A stretch of 7,129 nucleotides of DNA, from NCBI GenBank assembly GCA_900546895.1, contig UREO01000156.1:1-7129 (forward strand), in the 5' to 3' direction. Below, piece after piece: positions 1-5,387 of the stretch (positions within the stretch are counted from its first letter, which is position 1; the number at the start of each line of letters is the position of its first letter). Below the pieces are notes generated by a model. The model searched no databases. It was not told where the DNA came from and worked only from the letters and a program-made list of their open reading frames with translations. Made by a program: the position numbers and the translations under genes. Source of the stretch: an uncultured Oscillospiraceae bacterium. Lineage in GTDB: Bacteria; Bacillota; Clostridia; Oscillospirales; Acutalibacteraceae.

Positions 1-933
1 CTCGCTGTTCAGTATATTTTTCAATTCCAGATTTTTAAATGCCCACTGGTAAAGCTTTTTCGAATCAATCAGCTCGCCGCGCGTTTTGATCTGTTTGCCG
101 TTCGCGTCTACGGAAGGCGCGCCGAGCACGACGCACAGGTAGCTGTAGCCCTCTGCGGTGGCGGAAGAAACCAGACAGTAGCCCGACTCGTCGGTATGGC
201 CCGTTTTAATGCCGCGCGCGTACTGGTAGTAATACTGGCTTCCCGTGTTTTTGTCGATCAGCAGGTTGGTGGTGGAAAGGGTACGCAGAGTTCCCGCCTC
301 CGGACCGCCCACCGGTTTGTAGGAAGCGCGCGCCTGTGAGGTGATTTCGGTAAAGTGCGGCAGAGTCATCGCGTATTTCGTCATCAAATAAAGGTCGTGC
401 GCCGTTGTGTAGTGATTCTCGTCGTGAAGGCCGTGCGGGTTGGTGAAGTGCGTTCCGGTACAGCCTAACTCCTTTGCCTTCGCGTTCATCATATCGACAA
501 AGGCGTCGATATCTCCCTTTCCCACATAGTCCGCCAGAAACAGCGCCGCGTCGTTTCCGCTCGGAACCAGCATGCAGTTCATCAGCTGAAGGGCGGTCAG
601 CTCGTCGCCGACCTTGATATTGGACATAGAACTGCCCGTTCCGAGAAGCGTGTCCATGACTTCTTTGGTAATCGTTATTTTCGTCCCTTCCAGGTCCTTA
701 ATATGTTCGCTGGCAACGATAAAGGTCATAATTTTGGTGGTGGAAGCCGGCTCCCGGCGCTCGTTTGCGTTTTTCTGATAAACGACGGTATCTGTGTCCA
801 GATTGACCAGCTCAACGGCGGCGGAATTCGGTTCAAAATCAATATTAAAGGTAGCCGCGCCCGCCCTGACGGGCGAAACCAGAACCAGAATCAGAAGGAT
901 GGAAACAGACAGGAATTGGCGCATTTTTTTCAT
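1..933 (-). CDS. D-alanyl-D-alanine carboxypeptidase (peptidase S11, low-molecular-weight PBP), 3' end cut by window
   Basis: This is a penicillin-binding D,D-carboxypeptidase that removes the terminal D-Ala from peptidoglycan stem pentapeptides outside the membrane. The reading frame stays open for 311 codons from the ATG to the window edge, so the C-terminus is missing. Residues 1-26 form a signal peptide: a KKMRQ start, a hydrophobic stretch rich in L, I and V, then an Ala-rich likely cleavage zone (VRAGAA). All three serine-transferase motifs are present in order: STTK at 64-67 (Ser64 nucleophile, Lys67), SGN at 125-127 and KTG at 243-245. NPHGLHD at 165-171 is also typical of the family. 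GGAGG at 944-948 lies 10 nt upstream of the ATG and fixes the start. Family members usually run to about 380-430 residues, so the PBP5 C-terminal beta domain and membrane anchor should lie beyond position 1. The product resembles DacF/DacA of Bacillus; which paralogue it is cannot be decided here. The gene is divergent from the phosphoesterase gene. Confidence 0.96.
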   Translation of the reverse strand, partial: MKKMRQFLSVSILLILVLVSPVRAGAATFNIDFEPNSAAVELVNLDTDTVVYQKNANERREPASTTKIMTFIVASEHIKDLEGTKITITKEVMDTLLGTGSSMSNIKVGDELTALQLMNCMLVPSGNDAALFLADYVGKGDIDAFVDMMNAKAKELGCTGTHFTNPHGLHDENHYTTAHDLYLMTKYAMTLPHFTEITSQARASYKPVGGPEAGTLRTLSTTNLLIDKNTGSQYYYQYARGIKTGHTDESGYCLVSSATAEGYSYLCVVLGAPSVDANGKQIKTRGELIDSKKLYQWAFKNLELKNILNSE

Positions 934-1008
934 GGAACTTTTTCCTCCGATGTGATATTATATGTGTAAAGTTTGATCAATTATCAGGGATGTACAGACC
1001 CGTAGACT

Positions 1009-1017
1009 AGTATAACA
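1009..1017 (-). promoter_or_regulatory. Extended -10 promoter candidate for the carboxypeptidase gene
   Basis: On the minus strand the sequence TGTTATACT is an extended -10 (TGn followed by TATACT, 5 of 6 to consensus). The hexamer 17 nt upstream is TTTATC, a weak -35, as is common with extended -10 promoters. Transcription would start near 1002, giving a 5' leader of about 70 nt. A second TATAAT lies closer to the gene (minus-strand read of about 961-966), but its best -35, TTGATC, is only 12 nt away. No good promoter was seen for the divergent plus-strand gene in 949-1087; TTGGAA at 1045-1050 with TAAGAT at 1065-1070 has a spacer of only 14 nt. Confidence 0.4.
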
Positions 1018-1087
1018 GCATTTCTGTAAAAGATAAAGGGCAGTTTGGAAATGTAATTAAATTGTAAGATTTGATGGGGGAATTACA

Positions 1088-1777
1088 GTGATTTACATAA
1101 CAGGGGATACTCACGGCGAAATATGTCGTTTTGACTCGGGTCAGGTCAAAAAGCTGAAGAAGGGTGACACACTGATTGTATGCGGTGATTTCGGCTTTCT
1201 ATGGGACGGCGGCCCGAAAGAGGAGAAGAATCTGAAAAGGCTGGGCAAGAAAAAATACAACATTCTTTTCCTTGACGGAACCCATGAAAATTTCGATTTG
1301 CTGGAGCAGTACCCCGTGACGGAGTGGAACGGCGGCCGCGTGCAGAATATCAGCGGAAACCTGTACCATCTTATGCGCGGACAGGTCTATACCATAGAAG
1401 GGAAGAAGCTGTTTGTGTTCGGCGGCGGGGAAAGTACGGAAAAGCAGATACGCATTGCCGCGGGGAAATGGTGGGAGCACGAAATGCCGAGCATGGAAGA
1501 GATGCGCGAGGGCGTCAGAAACCTTTCCGCGGTTGATATGGCGGTTGACTATATTCTGACCCATGAACCGGCGCCGAGGGTGATGTCCCATACGGTGAAT
1601 CCCAAGGAAAGCACCAATCAGCTGGAGGCATATTTCGAGCAGCTGGTCAAGCAGGTCAAATTCGAGAAATGGTTTTTCGGCTCCATCCATGTCGACCGGA
1701 AAATCACCGCCAAAAATTACGCGGTGTTCAATGACATTGTCCCGGTGGAGCCCCCGCAGTCCAAAAGATTCCGATAA
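1088..1777 (+). CDS. Calcineurin-like metallophosphoesterase, with altered metal-site residues
   Basis: This 229-residue cytoplasmic protein belongs to the calcineurin-like metallophosphoesterase superfamily; its substrate is unknown. The start is GTG, 7 nt after a GGGGG ribosome binding site at 1076-1080. No signal peptide or membrane segment is visible. The fold motifs appear in order: GDTHG at 6-10 (Asp7, His9), CGDFG at 32-36 (Asp34), DGTHEN at 63-68, THEP at 158-161 (His159) and FGSIH at 197-201 (His201). In the family the third motif is normally GNHE/D and the last GHxH. Here the Asn is Thr65 and the first His of GHxH is Ser199, so two expected ligands of the second metal are absent. 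The rest, including the WNGG, LMRGQV and FGGGES segments, looks intact and under selection. The gene stands alone, divergent from the carboxypeptidase and convergent with the sigma unit, and it ends at a strong hairpin. The family assignment is firm; the substrate and whether it is catalytic are open. Confidence 0.9.
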   Translation: MIYITGDTHGEICRFDSGQVKKLKKGDTLIVCGDFGFLWDGGPKEEKNLKRLGKKKYNILFLDGTHENFDLLEQYPVTEWNGGRVQNISGNLYHLMRGQVYTIEGKKLFVFGGGESTEKQIRIAAGKWWEHEMPSMEEMREGVRNLSAVDMAVDYILTHEPAPRVMSHTVNPKESTNQLEAYFEQLVKQVKFEKWFFGSIHVDRKITAKNYAVFNDIVPVEPPQSKRFR

Positions 1778-1785
1778 GTGTGCAA

Positions 1786-1828
1786 AAAATACGGCCCCGG
1801 TGTTCAACAGGACACCGGGCCGTATTTT
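1786..1828. terminator. Bidirectional rho-independent terminator between convergent genes
   Basis: The arms AAAATACGGCC... and ...GGCCGTATTTT form a stem of about 19 pairs with one bulged C (near 1795) and a loop of AACA at 1806-1809. Read on plus, the hairpin lies 9 nt after the phosphoesterase stop and ends in TTTT. Read on minus, it lies 25 nt after the anti-sigma stop and ends in TTTTTT, so it should be stronger in that direction. It isolates the two convergent units from each other. Confidence 0.9.
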
Positions 1829-1852
1829 ACTGCGGCGTCATGTTCCGCTTTT

Positions 1853-2674
1853 TTATGAGAAGGACTGTGCGAAGGCGATGAGATCTTCACGGGTCAGATC
1901 TTTGCTGCCATTGGATATGGCAACGCTCACTCCGTCCGCTTCCCATTCTATGCTGCCGTTTCCGTCAATCAGAGCGGCGGTATGCCCGTTGATTTTCAGC
2001 TTTTCCAGCGTACCGTCTGTGCCGCCGACATAGGCGGTTTCCGGTGAAATACGGCGCTGGGATATATAGAGCTTCTTTTCGCCGTTATGATATACCAGAT
2101 CACAGTAATCGCCGCTTGCTTTTCCGTTGTTGTCCTTATATAATACGGCATGATCAAACACGTAGCCCGCCGGAAGCTGCTTTGGCAGCTTGGGCTGGAA
2201 GTTCACCTGAGCAACCGCGTTCTTAATATCCTTCTCGATTATCATGCCGTCGTCGTTGCTTTGCCCCTCGTTTTTCAGCTCTGCGATTGAGCCGATCCGG
2301 TTTCCTTCGGCGTCGTAAAGTACGGTGCTGTCCCCCAATTGTGTAAGCTTATCCCGGGGAATCAGCCTGCCATCCTTGTCAAATACCTGCTGGACGGACG
2401 GGTCCATCTGAAGGACTGTGTTGGTTCCCAGACTGATTTTTTGAATGATACCGTCTATCATGCTTTGCGCAAAGGCAGTCTGGGAAAAGGATACCACAAT
2501 TGCCAAACAGGCCGCGGTAATCATCCAGCGTCGCCGGGCGCTGTGGCCGGGGGCTTTTACGGTGTGGTGGAAATTGCGCTTCATGCGCGCTTTTTCCAGT
2601 TCGGTCAGCGGGACAACCGTGTACTCAGTGGTATCTACCTTCATGTCGTTAAAGATATCATAGATATTTTTCAT
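1853..2674 (-). CDS. Putative membrane-anchored anti-sigma factor, DUF4367-like C-terminal domain
   Basis: This 273-residue protein has the layout of an anti-sigma factor. There is a cytosolic N-terminus of about 46 residues (likely the sigma-binding part), one membrane segment at about 50-69 preceded by RRR at 47-49, and an outer domain of about 200 residues. Residues about 158-272 resemble the DUF4367 pattern: an LPKQLPAGY entry, a later KLKINGHTAAL segment, an IEWEADGV segment and an end in LIAFAQSFS. I chose the ATG at 2674, not the one 18 nt upstream at 2692, because GGGAGG sits just before it and because it gives a TAATG overlap with the sigma gene stop. The overlap implies coupled translation and matched amounts of sigma and its partner. 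The AFAQ after the membrane segment looks like a signal-peptidase site, but the long charged N-terminus argues for an uncleaved anchor. The anti-sigma role is inferred from context and topology; no ZAS-type zinc motif (HxxxCxxC) is present. The transcript ends at the hairpin 25 nt downstream. Confidence 0.75.
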   Translation of the reverse strand: MKNIYDIFNDMKVDTTEYTVVPLTELEKARMKRNFHHTVKAPGHSARRRWMITAACLAIVVSFSQTAFAQSMIDGIIQKISLGTNTVLQMDPSVQQVFDKDGRLIPRDKLTQLGDSTVLYDAEGNRIGSIAELKNEGQSNDDGMIIEKDIKNAVAQVNFQPKLPKQLPAGYVFDHAVLYKDNNGKASGDYCDLVYHNGEKKLYISQRRISPETAYVGGTDGTLEKLKINGHTAALIDGNGSIEWEADGVSVAISNGSKDLTREDLIAFAQSFS

Positions 2675-3225
2675 TATTTTTCCTCCCTGCATTGTCTCAG
2701 TTTTTTCTTGCCACGGGAAAGCCGATTATATAGGGCGGAGACCTTGATCTTCCTTTTTTCAGCAAGCTGCTCCGGGGACTCGTCTTTTACATAGCGGTCC
2801 CAGAATAATTTTTGATCGTCATCAGTCAAATACTGCAAGAGGCTTTGCGTTTTTTCGCTGATTTCCTGTGTGAAGAGATCCTCTTCCGGATTGTACTGTG
2901 TACTTACAGCTTCATCGGAGAGGGGGGACTCGGACAGTTGTTTGTAATATCTGCGTTTATAGTCAGTCGCTTTGTATTTGCACACGGCCGCCAACCAGCC
3001 GGCAAAATTGTTTTTTTCCGGATCAAAATGATCGATTTGGTTCCATACGGCCAACAGAATATCATCCATACATTCCTCACATTTATCCGGAAAAGCAAAA
3101 AGATGCTTTTGGACGATGGCTTTGATTAGCCCGCCATAGGTGTCAATGACGTACTCAAGCGCACGCTCGTCTTTTTTTCGCAGCAGGCTGATGAAATTGG
3201 TGTGATTGATTGTTTTTACATGCAA
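2674..3225 (-). CDS. RNA polymerase sigma-70 family factor, ECF-like
   Basis: This small sigma factor of 183 residues would direct RNA polymerase to a limited set of promoters. Region 2 spans about 20-92: the conserved start ALEYVIDTYGGLI (22-34), then the core segment ECMDDILLAVW (51-61) and the FAGWL...KYKATDYKRR (74-92) that contacts the -10. A variable acidic linker follows (about 96-125), then region 4 at about 130-178, with a helix-turn-helix ending in SALYNRLSRGKKKLRQ. Regions 1.1 and 3 are absent, as expected for this class. The longest open frame starts at a TTG at 3276, but there is no ribosome binding site there. AAAGGAG at 3234-3240 lies 8 nt before an in-frame TTG at 3225, which I take as the start; no in-frame ATG is available near it. 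The stop overlaps the next gene's ATG (TAATG). Hand-counted lines in this gene are AT-richer (46 of 120 G+C at 3001-3120) than in recG (36 of 60 at 4261-4320). The target promoters cannot be known from this window. Confidence 0.9.
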   Translation of the reverse strand: MHVKTINHTNFISLLRKKDERALEYVIDTYGGLIKAIVQKHLFAFPDKCEECMDDILLAVWNQIDHFDPEKNNFAGWLAAVCKYKATDYKRRYYKQLSESPLSDEAVSTQYNPEEDLFTQEISEKTQSLLQYLTDDDQKLFWDRYVKDESPEQLAEKRKIKVSALYNRLSRGKKKLRQCREEK

Positions 3226-3233
3226 TATATCGT

Positions 3234-3240
3234 CTCCTTT
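3234..3240 (-). promoter_or_regulatory. Ribosome binding site that selects the TTG start of the sigma gene
   Basis: The minus-strand sequence AAAGGAG is a near-perfect Shine-Dalgarno, 8 nt from the TTG at 3225-3223. An out-of-frame ATG at 3221-3219 lies 12 nt away and is followed at once by TAA, so it could only yield a start-stop peptide. This site is the reason for shortening the sigma gene by 17 codons from the longest open frame. Confidence 0.75.
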
Positions 3241-3264
3241 TCTACCGCACTTTCCTGTGTCTTT

Positions 3265-3283
3265 TTGAGCGCTCAATACTATA
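3265..3283 (-). promoter_or_regulatory. Possible -10 element and 12-bp palindrome upstream of the sigma gene
   Basis: On the minus strand TATAGT (3278-3283) could be a -10. The nearest -35-like hexamer, TTGATA at 3306-3311, is 22 nt away, which is too far for a normal housekeeping promoter, and no TGn extension is present. Just downstream, TTGAGCGCTCAA at 3265-3276 is a perfect 12-bp palindrome that would cover the start of transcription, as an operator does. A TGAAAC at 3287-3292 resembles ECF -35 cores, but no matching CGTC-like -10 follows at the usual distance. Confidence 0.25.
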
Positions 3284-3315
3284 TTCGTTTCAGAAAGGAG
3301 AAATCTATCAATTTG

Positions 3316-3355
3316 TAAAAATAAACTGCGCGGAACTAAAAAGTCCCGCGCAGTT
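3316..3355 (-). terminator. Rho-independent terminator of the fakA-recG transcript
   Basis: The arms at 3342-3355 and 3324-3337 pair over 14 positions with a 4-nt loop, followed on the minus strand by TATTTTTA. In the minus-strand RNA one position is a G-U wobble, so the stem is continuous; in a plus-strand RNA the same position would be an A-C mismatch. With the U-tract, this shows the element works for recG. It begins 4 nt after the recG stop codon. Confidence 0.92.
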
Positions 3356-3359
3356 ATCT

Positions 3360-5387
3360 TTAATCGGCTCTGTTTTCAAACAGCTGTTTTACTTCCGCAC
3401 GCAGGCCCCTGTGCTGCGGGGACTCCAGCTTGGCGTCCATGCTCAGAATTTCCCGCGCGACGGACTGGGCCTCTTTCAGCAGGTCCATATCATGGACCAT
3501 GTCGGCGATCTTCAGCTCCGGCAGTCCGTGCTGCCTGTGGCCGAAGAAATCGCCGGGGCCGCGCAGCTTCAGGTCCTGCTCCGCAATCTGAAAGCCGTCG
3601 TTGGTCGCGCACATGGTTTTCAGCCGCGCGACGGTTTCTTCGTTCTGTGCGTCCGATATTAAAATGCAGGTGGATTTGTATTTTCCGCGCCCTACGCGCC
3701 CGCGCAGCTGGTGCAGTTGGGAAAGGCCGTACCGCTCCGCGTTTTCGATCAGCATCACAACCGCGTTCGGTACGTCCACGCCGACCTCCACCACGGTCGT
3801 GGAAATCAGCACCGCGATTTTTCCTTGTGCAAAATCCGTCATAACGGCTTCTTTTTCCCTGGACTTCATTTTTCCGTGAAGCACGCCGACCGGATAATCG
3901 GGAAGCCACTGGGTCCTTACTTTTTCGGAGTATTCGTTCACGCTCGCCATATCGTTCTGGCCTTCGTCGATCATCGGGCAGATGATGTAGCACTGTCTGC
4001 CTTCGTCGATATGCTTCCGGATAAAACGGAACGCCCTCAGGCGTTTATCGCTTGTAATCGCATAGGTGTCTATTTTCTGTCGGCCGGGCGGAAGCTCGTC
4101 CAGAATCGAAATATCGAGGTCGCCGTAGATCATCAGCGCGAGCGTGCGCGGAATGGGGGTGGCGCTCATGACAAGCATATGTGGGTGGTCGCCCTTGGAG
4201 GCGAGAGCCGCACGCTGCGCCACGCCGAAACGGTGCTGTTCGTCCGTGATCACCAAGCCCAGGCGCCGGAACGCGACGTTTTCGGAAAGAAGGGCGTGTG
4301 TGCCGATGACAAGCTGGATCTCTCCGTCCAGCAGTTCCTGCAGAATCTCCCGCTTTTTCGCAGCCGGCATCGAGCCGGTCAGCAGCGCGACGCGCGTGTC
4401 CCGCAGCAGGGCGGACAGGGAAGCGTAGTGCTGCTGCGCCAAAATTTCCGTGGGTGCCATCAGCGCCGCCTGCATCCCGTTTCCAACGGCGCAGTAACAA
4501 AGGGCCGCCGCGACCGCGGTTTTTCCGGAGCCGACGTCTCCCTGGATCAGCCGGTTCATCGGGAATCCGCTCATCATATCCATTACGGCTTCTTTTACGG
4601 CCCTTCGCTGGGTCTGTGTTGGCTCAAAGGGGAGTAAGCCGTAAAAACGTTCGGAACAGTCGTGCTCAAGCCTCAGGGGGCTTACGGAGCGGGTGCGGCC
4701 CTTCAGCCGGAGCAGGCCCAGCTGCAGAATGAGCAGTTCTTCAAAAACCAAGCGCTTTCGGGCGGTTTCCACCGCCTCCATATTCTGCGGCAGGTGGATG
4801 TTTTCCAGCGCGAACCGCAATGGGCAAAGCCCGTACTTTTCGCGGATTGCTTCCGGAATCGGGTCGCGTATCCTGTCCGGCAGCAGATCAAGGGCGCTTC
4901 TGACCGCGTTTTCGATCATCCGGCTGGTCAGTCCCAGCGTCTGATGATAAACGGGCCGGATAGGGGGGCTGACCGCTGCGCGCACAAATTCCGGCGTGGT
5001 CATTTCCCGTTTCAAAAAATTGGCGGTTACCTTTCCGTAAAATACGTATTCCTCGTCCGCCTTCAGCATGGAAGAGAGATAGGGGTTGTTGAAATAGGTA
5101 AGCTCCATATCGCTTTCGCCGTCGGTGACCGTTACCTTGCAGATCATCATTCCGGCGCGGATTCTCGTTTCCTTCGGCCGTTCCAGAACGGTCGCCCGCA
5201 CGGCACAAGGCTCGTTCAGCGGGGCCAGGCGGATCGGATAAGGGTGGCTTAGATCTTCGTAGGTACGGGGGTACAGACGCAGCAGAGCGCCGACGGTCGG
5301 CGCACCGAGCTTTTCAAACAGCTTGGCACGCTTTTCGCCGACGCCCTTCAGGTCGCGGATATTTCTTTCAAATAAAGAACGCATCAT
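3360..5387 (-). CDS. recG: ATP-dependent DNA helicase RecG
   Basis: RecG is a superfamily 2 double-stranded DNA translocase that reverses stalled replication forks and migrates Holliday junctions and other branched DNA. The protein has 675 residues, a normal full length. The N-terminal part carries a KGVGEKRAKLFEKLG helix-hairpin-helix-like segment (14-28) and the wedge/OB domain at about 60-140. The helicase core has Walker A GDVGSGKT at 283-290, APTEILAQQH at 311-320, the DEQH box at 382-385, SATPIPRT at 408-415, TTVVEVGVDVPNA at 530-542 and the arginine-finger motif QLRGRVGRG at 560-568. The RecG-specific C-terminal TRG region (about 594-625, including LKLRGPGDFFG) is complete. The start overlaps the fakA stop as ATGA, and a second ATG follows directly (ATGATG), so initiation could be at 5387 or 5384. 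No clear Shine-Dalgarno is seen before it, which suggests translation coupled to fakA. The gene ends at a terminator. Long open frames antisense to it are shadows. Confidence 0.99.
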   Translation of the reverse strand: MMRSLFERNIRDLKGVGEKRAKLFEKLGAPTVGALLRLYPRTYEDLSHPYPIRLAPLNEPCAVRATVLERPKETRIRAGMMICKVTVTDGESDMELTYFNNPYLSSMLKADEEYVFYGKVTANFLKREMTTPEFVRAAVSPPIRPVYHQTLGLTSRMIENAVRSALDLLPDRIRDPIPEAIREKYGLCPLRFALENIHLPQNMEAVETARKRLVFEELLILQLGLLRLKGRTRSVSPLRLEHDCSERFYGLLPFEPTQTQRRAVKEAVMDMMSGFPMNRLIQGDVGSGKTAVAAALCYCAVGNGMQAALMAPTEILAQQHYASLSALLRDTRVALLTGSMPAAKKREILQELLDGEIQLVIGTHALLSENVAFRRLGLVITDEQHRFGVAQRAALASKGDHPHMLVMSATPIPRTLALMIYGDLDISILDELPPGRQKIDTYAITSDKRLRAFRFIRKHIDEGRQCYIICPMIDEGQNDMASVNEYSEKVRTQWLPDYPVGVLHGKMKSREKEAVMTDFAQGKIAVLISTTVVEVGVDVPNAVVMLIENAERYGLSQLHQLRGRVGRGKYKSTCILISDAQNEETVARLKTMCATNDGFQIAEQDLKLRGPGDFFGHRQHGLPELKIADMVHDMDLLKEAQSVAREILSMDAKLESPQHRGLRAEVKQLFENRAD

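Noticed and set aside
949..1087. Small RNA or riboswitch in the divergent intergenic region
   Set aside because: Only a short palindrome (TTGATCAA, 973-980) and AT-rich promoter-like sequence are seen; there is no stable multi-stem fold or terminator.
1199..1807. 202-codon minus-strand open frame antisense to the phosphoesterase
   Set aside because: It overlaps a gene with clear family motifs and crosses the terminator hairpin; its translation shows no conserved features.
2675..2692. Start of the anti-sigma candidate at the upstream ATG (six extra residues)
   Set aside because: The six codons encode the ribosome binding site itself (QGGKI), and the downstream ATG has ideal spacing and the TAATG overlap.
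3226..3276. Longer sigma protein starting at the TTG at 3276
   Set aside because: There is no ribosome binding site upstream, the extra 17 residues do not look like sigma sequence, and a good ribosome binding site precedes the TTG at 3225.
3270..3292. Autoregulated ECF promoter beginning with TGAAAC
   Set aside because: No CGTC- or CGTA-like -10 element is found 15-17 nt downstream, so only half of the expected promoter is present.
3711..4637. 308-codon plus-strand open frame antisense to recG
   Set aside because: It lies wholly within recG, which has every helicase motif. The translation shows no family motif and is rich in Arg, His and Gln, as expected from the reverse strand of a GC-rich gene.
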